DNA of 64,000 nt from Polytrichum commune (taxonomy: Eukaryota > Streptophyta > Polytrichopsida > Polytrichales > Polytrichaceae): NCBI GenBank assembly GCA_950295325.1, contig OX485806.1:34722001-34786000 (forward strand), given 5' to 3'. The first letter of the stretch is position 1. Every line of letters begins with the position of its first letter. Positions 12,275 through 25,200 of this stretch are shown one piece after another. A model generated the notes under the pieces. That model saw only the letters and a program-made list of their open reading frames with translations, did no database searches and had not been told where the DNA came from. Made by a program: the position numbers and the translations under genes.

Positions 12275-14484
12275 TAAGAACACCAGTTCCCACATGATTA
12301 AGGGAGTACAAGAACGCTCGACTAGTCACTGATTACCAGGAAATTCTATTTCACATTTCAAAAATAACTAGAAGTGGACCATACTGTAATACTAAGGTTT
12401 CAGGGCATGGGCAACAACTGTGTAAACAGCAGATTGACTATACATGTCTTCTGGTTTGTCCTCCTTTGCACCTTATTTTCCTCCCACTTTGCTTTCCTAG
12501 TCCAAACTGCAGTTATCCACTTGGTGTTGAGGTCACTGATTTCTAGTGTTGAGGTTTGAGACTTCAGGAAGAATACTGGTTACAGATGAACCAAATGAGT
12601 TTGAGAAATAATCAGTTGGGGTTTAGGGTTTAGGGTTTAGGAACATTACTAGTTACATATGATCTGGATGAGTTTGAGAAATAAGCCGTCAAGGTTTGGG
12701 ACTTTAGAGAATTAACCATCACAAATGAACTAGACGAGTTTGAGAAACAGTTGGTTGAAGTCCATGACTTCAAAAAATCACCGATCATTTTAGAGGACCT
12801 CGACACTAGAAATCAGTGACCTCGACACTAGTATTGTGTAGTGTTAGAGTCGAGGCCACAATTTTTGCAATAATCTTTGTGTGTATTTGCCCCCCTTAAT
12901 GCTGTTGGGGGGGTTGTTTTCCTTTGCTTGCATGTGATCTTGTGTTTGCTTGCCTGTGGAAGGGTGCCTCTCAGTGGCACATTTCTCTTAATCAAGAGAT
13001 AAAGGGCATTCAAGTCATCAATATGGATGCCAGGGGTGGAGATGAGAGTGGAACCTCAACATTGGTACTACACAATACTAATGTCGAGGGTAATGTTTCA
13101 AGTGTACATTTCTTCGATTAAAATTGACATTCGTCCTTATTTCTTATCTTTCATCCAATAAAATGGATGTAAATAGTTGCTTCTCGAGCTTGGGTAGATC
13201 GCATATTGCACTTCCTGCTCTTAATTGGGGTTTTTGATTATCTTGCAATTGGGACCTCGACACTAGTACATGTTCAGTACTAGTGTCGAGGTGGCTGCAA
13301 ACCTTCCCTTCATTGTATTTTATGTTGCCATTGTTGGAGGGCATTTGTTGTTGGGCTACAAGTTCAAAAGTTGAATTAGATTGAAGAATGAAGAAAAAAT
13401 ATTTGTGGGGATAAAAGGGAAAATTGACTCCCTTTAATTTAGTTGTTGATTCATCCAAATGTATGCTCACTAGAATAATTTGGGATTAGCTAAAACTCGT
13501 TGACATACACTTGGAATACTGGTGAAGTGCCTTGATTTCTAGGATATAGTTGCTAGTCCAAGTAACTAGGGAGGCACCTTGAGACTGGTTTTGTGCAGTA
13601 TTGGTGTCGAGGTCGGTTGTTTGACTTCTTGCTCTCCGTTTGTGATGTCAATGAATGAGGGGTTTTTGTGTTTAGATGCGTGAAACCTCGGCTTCAAAAT
13701 CATGCACTTGGCTTCATGAAAGGTTGCCTCTCAAATTAACATAGAGCTTGCATTGTGGCTTGGGGAAGGTGACTATAGTAATTTTAGAAAACCATGTGAG
13801 ATAAAAAAATAGGGTGAATTTAATTTGTTTAGGATAAAATTTATAATTTTGCTAGATCTACCATAGCATCAGAAATATGTCCCATACATGTTTATATGTA
13901 AAATAGGGTGGTGGATAATTGATCCATTTTAGTAATTAGTAGAAAAAAATAAGGTCATAGATATAGGATCCCCTGAAAGTGTGTAGTAGGATCAATAGAA
14001 TAATTATGGGTTTGACTACTTGGATGAAGAAGTGTGTCGTTTTTGTCCAAATTTAAATCAAAAGCATTAATATCGAGGGAAATGTTGTGGGATTTTTTTG
14101 GGAAATGAATGTGTTGGCGCTCCTCGGCAACCGTTGGGTTTTACAACAACGCTAACCGTGTGGGACCTTGTTAGTTGCTTAGAACCTGACAGCCTTCATG
14201 GTCATCCTCAACTGCTTCCTGCGATTGGTTTTAGTTTTGTCACCACCTCAGCCCGCAATCGTCAAGCTCACGCATTTTTTTGAGCATTTTCTAGGGTTTC
14301 TTTCATGCAGATTGATGGTGTAGAGTGGCCGACTTCCTTTGTAATATTTTCCGCATGTATTTGGTTTAGGGTTTAGCTTTCATGGTTCGTCTCTTCTTTG
14401 TTGGTTTTGTGATTGCGAAATATTTTTGGGATTTTGGGTTTGGTCTTGCAAAGTTTGAATTTAGGGTTACAATTTGGCTTGAGA
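12275..14484. other. Intergenic with short inverted motifs
   Basis: A telomere-type tract (three TTTAGGG units) lies at about 12619-12640. The word CCTCGACACTAGT and its complement, or near matches, occur several times (about 12530, 12797-12835, 13060, 13254-13292, 13605). No gene is recognised. Confidence 0.5.
13254..13292. repeat. Perfect 16-bp hairpin around CTCGACACTAGTAC
   Basis: The arms ACCTCGACACTAGTAC (13254-13269) and its exact complement (13277-13292) are separated by a 7-base loop. Single arms or near matches recur nearby, so this is the most intact member of a small local family. Confidence 0.6.
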
Positions 14485-14667
14485 ATGAAGAAGATCAAGG
14501 TGTATACACTCACTAATGAAAGAGCATCTCCAAAGTGCATTGGAGCTATTAAGGGGGAGGATGGAGAATCCTTAGCTGACATAAGAGTGCGCCTAGAAGA
14601 AAAGAAGGCTTCAAAGTTTGAATTCCAATATCTTGATAATATTGGAGGGTGCATAGTTTTATCCTAA
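14485..14667 (+). CDS. Small open frame or gene fragment, unknown
   Basis: This is a 60-residue frame from an ATG at 14485. It begins MKKIKVYTLTNERASPKCIG, continues with an acidic/basic stretch (GEDGESLADIRVRLEEKKA), and ends at a stop after GGCIVLS. Its composition (charged, amphipathic) looks more protein-like than the neighbouring chance frames, and in-frame codons continue upstream to 14413. I do not recognise the family. It could be an exon of a larger gene, a pseudogene fragment or chance; it ends about 200 bp before a pogo-like element. Confidence 0.25.
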   Translation: MKKIKVYTLTNERASPKCIGAIKGEDGESLADIRVRLEEKKASKFEFQYLDNIGGCIVLS

Positions 14668-14876
14668 CCCTTCATATTGTAAATATTATTTGTTACAAGG
14701 TTTGAATGAGGCTACAGTTGAATGTGTTTGCGAACACAATAAAAATAAACGTTTTTAATTTTTTGTATTTAACTTTCTTGCACTTGAATGCAATCTTATT
14801 TTTTTTTGACGTAGGTACACAGTTGTACAAAATTTCATGTCTTGTCACAACTGATTGTAATTCTTATTTTGTCGTA

Positions 14877-15473
14877 CAGTAACCTCCCGCTTAAGTACGC
14901 AACTTGAACATGCGCAGTTTGTGCGTCCTTAGCTGGTAGGTGCGTACTTTAGGATTTAGGGTTTCCCAAATCGCTATCGCTTGTGTTTCGCTACAATGTC
15001 GAAGAAACCAAACGGAAAGCGTCTCAATGAGCATCAACGTTGTGAAATCATCTTGAAGCTTAGCGAAACGAATACTCCGAGTAAAAGGGCTCTAGCCCAA
15101 GAGTACATCGTTAGTGAAGGCGATGTTAACACTCAGGAACTGAATGTAGGTTTAGAAAATGGAGTTATATTCTAGGGTTTTGACTCTCTTTATAAGCATG
15201 TTCTTGACATCGAGGATTAGCTACTCTGCCTTGAAGTTCAAGCAGAAGCAAAGGAAACATTTGATGGCCTTAAGAAATCGTTTGAATCATTTCAGAGCAA
15301 GATCCGAGTGGTTGGCCTCAAAGCCAAACGCAAAAAACTTCAAAACTTATGCCAAATGATGATTCACGACATGTTCAACTAAGAAATCTTGAACCCTATA
15401 TTTTTTGCCAAAAAATACGTACTTACCCGGGATGCGTACTTAAACAGGTGCGTACTTAAGCGGGAGGTTATTG
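14877..15473 (+). mobile_element. pogo/Tigger-like element remnant
   Basis: The inverted ends are CAGTAACCTCCCGCTTAAGT... (14877-14901) and its complement with one mismatch (15449-15473). The CAGT start is typical of pogo-type elements. TA precedes the left end; at the right TA lies two bases away, so the duplication is not clean. The interior has a frame from ATG 14996 (SKKPNGKRLNEHQRCEIILK and onward), matching the psq/CENP-B-type helix-turn-helix at the N-terminus of pogo transposases. A frame-shifted basic remnant follows. No DDE core remains, so it is non-autonomous. Confidence 0.6.
14996..15172 (+). pseudogene. Truncated pogo-type transposase N-terminus
   Basis: The frame encodes MSKKPNGKRL, then NEHQRCEIILKLSETNTPSK and RALAQEYIVSE. 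This resembles the psq-type DNA-binding helices of pogo/Tigger/CENP-B proteins. The frame closes at 15172. A second frame between about 15230 and 15380 continues with charged helical sequence (ETFDGLKKSFESFQSKIRVV). The endonuclease domain is absent. It is a decayed transposase inside the inverted repeats at 14877-15473. Confidence 0.5.
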
Positions 15474-18400
15474 CATATGTGTTTACAACTTGTCTATTTT
15501 CTTATCTCCATGTTTATTGGTAACCCTTACACTAGTATCCAAGTGCTATTGGTTGTGTTTTGAGTCTGTACTTTGAATGATTTAGGATTGGTGTTGCTAA
15601 TCGAAACCAAATGAATGACGATTTGAATGCTATGGAATCATGTCTGTTGCTCACATAGTCGGTTTCGCAATGCTATAGTATTCCATCCACTATTTGCACA
15701 TAAGAAAGCGTCGTTAGAAAAATTACCACAGCGACAGAAAATACCATACGACACGACATACAATATTCAAACAGTGCAGTGTTGGTGCTCTTGAATCATG
15801 GTGTGCCGGAGGAGGAGAAGCCGGTCAGGCCAGGAATTTGGCACCTTGCATGCAGGGGCAGATTCTGGGGATGGCGCGAGGAGCGAAAAGTGTGCATGGG
15901 AATCATCAGCTCCCCGCCCCTGCTGGCAACGAAGGGTGTAAAGCCTCCGAAATAAGTGCCTCGATTAGCTTTCGGAATTCGCAGTAACTTCAGATGCATG
16001 TAGCCGCCGGCAAGTGGAGAGCGGAGCGCGAATGTTGAATTCTGGGGCTGTGGATCGCCACCACAGTACCGGCAGCCACGTGTGGGCCCTTACTTTTCCT
16101 CTTCTTCTTAGTACCGAGCCATTTACCCCCCGCCATCGGTGATACCGAGGGCGTCCTGGCCAATGTTCCTGCAGGCAGGCAGCCTGATTGATTGATTGTG
16201 GGGTGGACGTTCAAATGTGCTCCCCATTCGGGCCCCCCTCCTCCTTGTTTTCCTGATGCTGATGTCACAATGGCATATTCTGCTGCTACGTGGACTCCAC
16301 TTTATTCTTTGTTCTTGTTACATAACCATTTTTTGGTGTGCCAAGTGACTCGACTGCAGCAGCGGCAGCTCCTAGCCTTCGTCTTCTCTGGCCCACTCTT
16401 TTCAAGCCGAAGTGCTGGACAAACTCGGAAGTTCGCGGGGTGGGGAACTGGAACTCATGAGTGGACATTGAGAGAGAGAGAGAGAGAGATGCTGTTTTCG
16501 AAGTGTGCGGTTAGCAGCGTGGAGGAAGACGGGAGTTCAATGAGCCGGGTGCTTGAAGGCTTGTGAGCTTACAGGTATGGACTTACTTTGATCATGATGG
16601 TGTAAGGAGTTGGAATTGTGTGAGCAGCCCTGCAAACATGGTAGGGAGTTAATTCCACCAACTTAGTTGCTCATGTGTCGAATTCAGTGGCAGCGGCTTT
16701 GGTCGGTCACTTTTGGTTGAAATTAGAACCCCCTTTTGATCGGCACGGGGCTTGAGGTAGTGGCGAACTAGACCACAGTCTTGTATCTGGAAGCAAATTG
16801 TAACCTTTTCCAGTTGGTACGGAGATGCTTCCATCTTGAAAATTGCAAGTGGTTAGCGTTGAATGCTAACTTGCGTTAGTTTTTTTGCAAAGTCTTGGAG
16901 GGTTAACCCTATTGCGGATCAGCAATTGAGGCAAGTTGAACTGGCGCTAGATCACTTGTATCTTGAAGGAAGGTCTAACTTTCCCAGTTTGGTACGTCCA
17001 AGATACTGGCATTTTAAAAATGCAAGTGGCTAGCGTTTAGGAGTTGAGTCAGAGTTGTTGAATACTCTTGAGGGTATAATCTTTTATAGTGTTAATTCAA
17101 TCTTCAACTTTGATTCTGCAACTCGTATTCATCCTTATGGCTCTTGCAATGTAAAACATGGAAACATCAAATGTTTAGTACGTGGAACCCTACATTTGGT
17201 GGCTACTAGGCATTGATTTTAGGTTGTAGTTTGCTGTGACTGGATGTCAAATGACATAATGAAATCAGTTCCTTTGGCGTAAGAATAGACTACAGGTTTG
17301 TGATGGACTAAGCTATGTCGGTGAGGAATCTACATCATTTATTGAGCATTCTTTTTTATCATCACGATTAGGCAAACAGGGATGAGCGATTTTATTTTTT
17401 TGGGTAGAATCTATGACGGGGGTTCCTTTGTGAAATCTGGAGACTTAAATGGGGGCAAGTAGAAGTGAAGGAAAATAAAATAAAAAAAGGTCTTCTGCTG
17501 CTCTTGGCGGTCGGTTCATTTAACCATGTGAACCATAGCGAGAGGAAGCCCCATGTGTAGCAGGTGAATTTTTTTAACCGGCATGTCCCAGATAGGTGCC
17601 TGTAGTAAGTATGGAAAATGAGTTCCAAAGCAGGTTAGGCACTCCCACAACACTTAAAAATACTTAATACCAGATGCTTAAGAACCGGAAGACAATCGCC
17701 AAGTAGGTTAATCACCGGAACATTCAATAGATGCTCGAGAAATGGAAGGCGGTTTTGAGCACATCTGTTAGAAAGAGAGCATCAACCTCCGTAATACTAT
17801 GGCAATTATCACAAGTTTGCTGAATGTGACCAGGGAATACTTTACTGTTGTCATGACCTCAATCCCTTGGTTTTGTTCCCTTTCGCTGATGCTTTAGGCA
17901 TGGGAGGGAGGGGCGGTAGGGTACCAGTTAGTGCTGATGAGTGTCAAGTTTCGATAGGGGACCCAACATAGTAGGTTAGTCACCGTAACACTTAAGATGC
18001 TTGAGAAATGGATGGGTATATTTGCAGAGTCTAGTGTCAACCTTCTTTCACTTCAAAAGGACTTGGTCCTTCCTCTGCACTACTAATGCGATCATCATTA
18101 CCACCCGAATGAGCATAAGAATCTTCACTTTGAAAATGAACATGCTATTCATGCGAGCTCTGAAAGTTATGAGGAAAGTGGCTGTGGCCTTGGTTTGGAT
18201 CTGCTAATCATCTCGTACTAGTCATGCGTATCATATCCTACGAGGGTGGGCTAGTTGGGACAAGTAACCATTCAAGATCCATCTACCTTACGAATGCAAT
18301 CCTCCTCACAAGTCTGCACAAAATGAGCCATGTCAACTTGGAATATTTCATTCATTTTCATTCCATGGTTTTGTTTCCTTTTGCTATTTAACCCTTCTGG

Positions 18401-19240
18401 CATGGGAGGGAGCATAGGGTATTGATAGTTTTGCGTTTTAGTATGCAAGGGGAAGATATTTATATTGAGCATACCAATGGCAAGTGTCATGTGTCTACAT
18501 TTCAGTATGCAAGAGGAAAAAATTCTTAAGCATACTAATGCCAAGTGTCATTCATATACATTTTTTGTTAACTTGTAGACCATTATGTAACATAGGGATA
18601 CACCTCATAACACTATCGAACATACTCATGCCAAAATATTATCAGTTTGTCCACTTGAATGTTTGTGCCAAGTGTCATGAGGTGACACTAATGGTGATCA
18701 AATTGTTGATCATTAGTGTAACTTGCATACTCCCCAAAGTAGGGTAAGTAACACTATTACACATGTGACACTAAATACCATAAGCGGTGTAGTGGCAAGA
18801 ACATGTATTCGTAGTGGTTCTTTACTTAGAACTGAAGAGGAGGAGCAAAACCCTATGTTCTGTATAATACTTGTGTGCACTTGGCTGCTCAGAGATCACA
18901 ACAGGACGAATCAAGCCAAACAAATTGGAACCCAGGTTTTCCACTCAATGTTGCTAAATTACAAGATCTAGGTAGAAGAGGCTGCCAGAGAGTCACAAGA
19001 TCACATGTTTATTGATGAATTTGTAACAGATTACAGACACTTCGATTTATCTGATCAATATCTGACCACCCATGACTTGCTGACAGTGGGGAATATTGCA
19101 GCTGCAGTCAGTCTATTGTAACTTGTGACGACTCAGCTATGGTGACGGTGAATATAGGGAATCTGTGAGTTAAATTGGTGGGAAAATTGATTTGAATAGC
19201 ACTTTCAAGAGAGATTCAAGTTGTTTGGTCTAAGCTACCA
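15474..19240. other. Intergenic; GC-rich island near 15.8-16.6 kb
   Basis: From about 15.8 to 16.6 kb the base composition is clearly richer in G and C than the flanks. A (GA)n run lies at about 16470-16489, followed by TTACAG|GTATGG, a possible splice donor, near 16575. This could be a promoter and untranslated first exon of the glycosidase gene starting at 19241, but no acceptor can be paired with confidence. The segment 18480-18700 repeats, inverted, at about 32640-32800 (shared word TGACACTTGGCA). No other gene is seen. Confidence 0.35.
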
Positions 19241-22200
19241 ATGTCGAGGGTGGGGAACTTCTTGCGAAACCACCCGTGGTCCATACTGCTGGTGAACCTG
19301 GGGCTGGCACTGCTGCTGGCCTTCGTGACGCTGCGGACGCCCAGAGTGGTGGAAGAAAATCAAGTGGGCTATGGCTACCGCCTGGTTTGTGTCAACCAAA
19401 TCATGGACGGCAATTCGATCATCGCAGATCTCGACCTCATCCGCCCGACAGACAATTACGGCCCCGACATTCAGCGATTGCAGCTCACTGTCAGGCATGT
19501 AGACGGCTCACACTGTACACACATCCCCTTGTCTAATTGTCTTGAGGATTTGATTGGTGTCATTTTTTGGTTCTTTTTTTTGTTGGGTTTGTTTGCTATT
19601 GGGGTGTGTGTTGTGTAGATCAAAAATATATTTTTGTTGAGTCACTTGAGGAATTTAGCACTAAGGTATGTGAGGTTTTATTCGGTTGTTTGTTTTTCCA
19701 TGTTCTCCTGCTTCGACTGAGTAGATTTACACAACGAAACTTGTGTCGTATTTAGGAAATCTACGATGAAGCAATGGTTATTGGGAGTCGGAAGTGCATG
19801 TTAGTTGATTCCTTGATTGAATACAGAGGTCCTCCCAATTGTGCCACTATTGAGTGCGGATGAGTTGATAGAATTCGAAGATGGAGTCCAATCTCTTTTA
19901 AACATGTGTCTTATGGTGTTTATTCTTTGATCCTCACCTAACCACGTACCTGTAAAATATAAGTTTCCGATTAAAGAAAAGTAACCAAGTAACACCAGAG
20001 GTATACCTTAGTACCTCTTGTCCATCCCACGAGGACTTAGCATCTTGAAAAATAAATGTAGTTCATGAGATGATAAATGCGAGTATCCCTGTCCACTTTT
20101 CTCATGCACTATACTAAGTGCCCACTACCTACAGTGTAATTTTGAGGAAAACATTCGCGGTCATTTTCTGCGTGTCATCTAGATGAGCACCTAGTTTGCT
20201 AGGGAGAATCAACCTCTCTTCCACTCCCAAAGTATTTAGCAAAAGGAAACATTAAAGGGATCCACGGCATGGCACAAAAGGTGAAGTTTTTCCTTGACCA
20301 CATGGCCAGCCAGTCTGCATACATCCCTGTCTTGAGGAGTTAATGGGTGTCATTTTTTGTGCGTTTTTCCTAGATCAGCTGCCACCGGGGCCAATGCGAG
20401 ATGGATTTAAAACAAAAATGGGGGCAACTGGAAGCAGAGAAATGAACAATCGCCTAGTATTGGTGGTTGGTTCATTTGACCATGTGAACCACCTGCAGCA
20501 CGTGAACTTGAACTCACATGTGGATATTTGTCCGTAACGAATTGCGAAAGTAATGATGCCATGTAGGTTAATCGCTGCAAGCGACCGTTAAAATAGGTTA
20601 AATACTGCCACTCTTTAGAAGCTTGAGAAATGGAAGGCGGTTGTGTGCACGCATATTAGGGAGCCTCAATCTTCTTCAAGAGGACTTCCCCATTGCACTA
20701 CTTCCATCATAAGATTGCACTTGAGCCATGACGTGGATGTTGGGTATAGTTCGCTTTTGTGTCCATATTAATGAGGGGTCGACGTAGATCTACTACTACT
20801 CATGCTTATGAATGAAGTTTTGATAAGGGACCCAACACCCATAAATCGGAAAAAAAAAAAAGTATGCTCATGGTGGATCGGGATCGGAATGCACCCCTTG
20901 AGATTTGAAATTCTCCTCATTGTTGAAGTCTTGTGTATGTTCAGGTACGAGAACGAGGACCGCCTTCGAGTGCACTTGACGGACGGGAACCACCCGAGAT
21001 GGGAAGTTCCACCTTCTCTCATCCCAAGGGCGACCACCGCGGAGCTCGCCGCCCTCCGAAACACGACCCCCGATGATTTGTCTAAAACGATCAGATGCCG
21101 CAAGCTCGGATTCTCAACGACCAAAAATCAAGCAAAATCTGACAAAATCTCGACGCACCCACTCAAGTTTTCGTACACCACCGAGCCATTCGGGTTCGCC
21201 ATCACCCGGACATCCGACAACGAAGTTCTCTTCAACACCACCCCAGCAACCGGGGATACTGGTGCCAACCCTAATGATAGCCCGCACTTCAACACTTTGG
21301 TCTTCAAGGACCAGTACATTGAAATCTCGACTCAGCTACCCCCAAACCAGTCGGCCCTCTACGGTTTAGGAGAGGGGACTCACAAGGCCGGGTTGCGACT
21401 TGCGCCCGGAAACACTTACACCTTGTGGGCGACGGATATCGGGAGTTACTGGCAAGATGTGGATTTGTATGGGAGCTATCCGTTTTACATGGATGTGCGG
21501 AAAGGTGGAGTGGCCCATGGGGTGCAATTGGTGAATAGCAATGCCATGGACGTGACTTATGAGAAAGAGTTTCTGACGTTCCGGATCATCGGCGGGGTGT
21601 TAGATTTCTACTTCTTTGCGGGCCCCTCGCCCAGGGCGGTCATGGATCAGTATACGCAGTTTGTGGGGCGGCCCGTGCCCATTCCCTACTGGGTTCTCGG
21701 TCAGGCTGCTTCTCCCTCTCTCTCTCTCTTTCTCCTCCTGTTTGAAATTGTTTGTTCACCTCTACTTAGGGTGGGTTCAATACACTGGGGTCCAAGACCA
21801 AAAGAAACGCCACAATCGAGTGATCCTGCTGATCGAGAGCAAAATTTGGGAACCAAGAAGTTTACACTAGGATCTCAAGTATACTGGATCCTACTGTAAA
21901 CCGATCCTCATTCACCTTTGCTAAATCTATAGAGATGTCATAACATTGGTAAGAATACACTAAAAGTTTAGCCATACCAAGTGTTAGCCGTCCATAACGT
22001 TAAGCTCCTCACAGCAACTGAAAATGGCACATTAACATTATCATTGCTAGCACTTGCTTGAAAATTTTCATTCTTACCACTAGGTGTGGACATAGCACTA
22101 AGTGGTGTCTTCCCACTTTGCTTAGCATCCAGTGATGACACCTCATATTCCACATCATATTTGATGGTAACTCCAACTTTATATGTGAGCATGTTGTATG

Positions 22201-25200
22201 TTTGTTATCTTCTATCATTTTCAAGTAATCCATGACTTCGCAATTGGTGTGGTTAGACATAAAAAATAAGTAAAATCTACCTTCCCTCTTTCAGCTCTCC
22301 CTCTCATCCTCCCTTCCATCCAGTCGTCCTCCTTGGAATTCTCTCCTTTTTCTCTCCCTTCCGTCCCTACCTTATGCATTCCTTGGATCTTCCCTTACCT
22401 TCATGTACATTGTATTCACGTAAGCTCTAGTAAGCTCCAAGATGCAAGTAACGAGTTCATAAGGAAAACGAAGAGGCATGAAAAATCCGATAAATTAGCT
22501 GACAAAAAAAATTTAAAAGATGCCACTACAAATCAACACAAGAAATACTATAGTGACCTCCTTGATCGTCCAATCCATCCTCCAACGTTGTTTCAGTGGT
22601 CATGATTGTCCAAGGCCAGGCACACGAGTTCTGAGTGCTTCCTTCCTCTGTTTTCTAAGAACTTGAGCTAGTCTAAGATAATTGAAAATTCCACTGAAAT
22701 TTTTGTCAAATCTAACTAACTAGGAAATTGTGGATGGATTGTTGACATGCAGGGTTCCATCAGTCGAGGTATGGGTATAAGACCTTGAAGGAGATTGAAT
22801 CGGTGGTTGCCAAGTACAAGGAAGCAGAGCTCCCACTGGAAGCAATGTGGTCTGACATTGATTACATGGACCGCTACATGGATTTCACCATCGACAATGA
22901 AACTTATCCGACTCAGAAACTGCGCACGTTTGTCGACGATCTACATTCCAATGACCAAAAATTCATCATGATTCTTGACCCAGGTATGGATCTAAATTAA
23001 TTACAGTCTTTTTGAACCATCATCGCCTGCAGATACTACAGTCCACCCTCAATATCTGTTAACACTTTGGAGCAACAGTTACATGGTGTTAACACTTACT
23101 GGGGTAGCATAGACAATTTGTAACACTGGCATGAAAGAACGAATTTGAAGTAGTTTGATGAGATTTTTGTGCACACCACGATCTTATTTTCTTTTGAAGT
23201 GTTTCGATTGCTCCGGATGAGAGGTGTAACATGGTAGATTATTATGTGACTTTGGAATTAAAGACAATAGCACTTGTATAATTAAAGGATGAAAATACAC
23301 AAGATATGAATGTCATGATACATCTAAGTGTAATGGAAGAACGAATTTGAAGTAGTTTGATGGGATTTTTGTGCACACCAAGATCTTATTTCATTTTGAA
23401 GTGTTCAATTACTCTGGGTGAGAGGTGTATATCAATAGGTTTTTGTTCCAAAAATTGTCCCAAGGTCACTTATGTATTTCAGCATCCTTGAATCCTACTC
23501 TATCTACTACCACATCACCAATTTGCACATTGTTAGCTTTTTCAAGGGGTTCATTATAAGTTGTATCATCTCTTTCATCAAGCATACCTATTATTTCCTT
23601 CTCAATAGGTATGTAGGGATTGTTTAGATCAAATTCGTGTTCATGATTGATGAACTCATGTGCATTCATAGTGGGTCTAGTTTCACTCTTTGCCAAAGCT
23701 ATTTATATGATAGACCTAATTCAATTTCATCCAAGTTATAAGATTTCATAGCTTCACTTTCATACAAACTAATACTTATTAAAGTGACTTCATTGAAAAG
23801 GGGAGCATAATTTTCTCTTTACAGTCAACAATTAACGCTTACTAGTGTATTTTTTGGATTTTCTTGGGAAGTGCAATTTTCCTTAACGCATTGGCGAATT
23901 GAACACTTATTGGGGTAACACATAATGAGGGTGGACTGTAGCATCACGGGCTGTTGGTACTACTCTCTATCTTACAAATTAGTTTGTGGTCAAACTGTGC
24001 ACAAATGCGTCTTAATTTTCAATTCAGACTTGGTAGATAAAAAATTCAAGTGCATGAGTACTTATTTTTATTTTCAAGGTTGTTCCGGAAGATGCAGGAT
24101 CAAGAGTTGATGAGAGCAACCTTTCTTCTTCAAAAAATAAATCTTCATCTTCTTGAGACTTGTGTGGACTCTGAGTAAAAGTGGAATGTTTAATTCGGTT
24201 TCCATGAGTACCAGTTCTGTGCCTGTATTTGTCATTGTCAGTTTGAGGGTGGCTTAAACCCAAGGCCTTAACCGAGCTCTAAGTATGGGAACCATCAGGT
24301 TATGCCGCTTAATTAAGGCTGGATTAATGCTAGAATAGGTGACCAGACACCATTGTAGGAACTTGAACACAACATTGAGAGCACATAATGATTCTTAGTT
24401 TCAAGCTTCCAGGATAATGTAGGGGTTTGGCCTTGGGGAAAATAGATGTACAAGGTATGTGGGTGTTTGGTTTTTATTCATGTTCTCCAACTTCTAACGA
24501 TTAGATTCACACAACGACACTTGTGTTGCTTTAGCAAATCTATAATGAAACATCTACAAAACTCATATTGAAAATTGTATCTCCTCTAGTTATGGTTATT
24601 GGAAGTGCATGTTTGTTGATTCCTTTGAAAAGAGATTCATAGGTCCTCCTAATTGTGTTCACTAGCAATCGTGGAGTTGTTAATAAAATTTGAAAACGTA
24701 GTCCAGTTTTTTCTAAACATGTGCTTTTATGGTGTTTGTTCTTTGATCCGCACGTAACCACACATCAATCAAATACAAGGTTCCGACTAAGAAAATCGAC
24801 CAAAGAACACCTGCATAGCTTAGGCCAGCTCGTCCGTGCTCGTTGAAGGTGCTCACCTTTTAGAAGCCTTGAATAGTATTCTTCAAGGACCCTGTGATTC
24901 TTGCGATGGCCATGTCTCAGGCAGGATTAAGTGTAGAATTGAACTAACTCGTCAAACTGTATAGAATCATCGTCATGATTCTAATCACTTTTGACGTCGA
25001 GCTTCCGGGTTTATTTACTTATTTTGATTTTTTGCAGGGATCAAAGTGGACGAGAGCTACCCACCATACACCCGGGGAAAGGAACTGGACATCTTCGTGC
25101 GGGCGGCCAACGGCGACCATTACCTCGGCCAAGTGTGGCCGGGTGCGGTCCACTTCCCCGACTTCCTCCACCCGAAAGCCCAAGAATGGTGGGCAACGGA

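Noticed and set aside
15990-16566. Frames of 92 and 124 aa in the GC-rich island
   Set aside because: No recognisable domain, opposite-strand overlap and a (GA)n run inside. A promoter or leader is more plausible.
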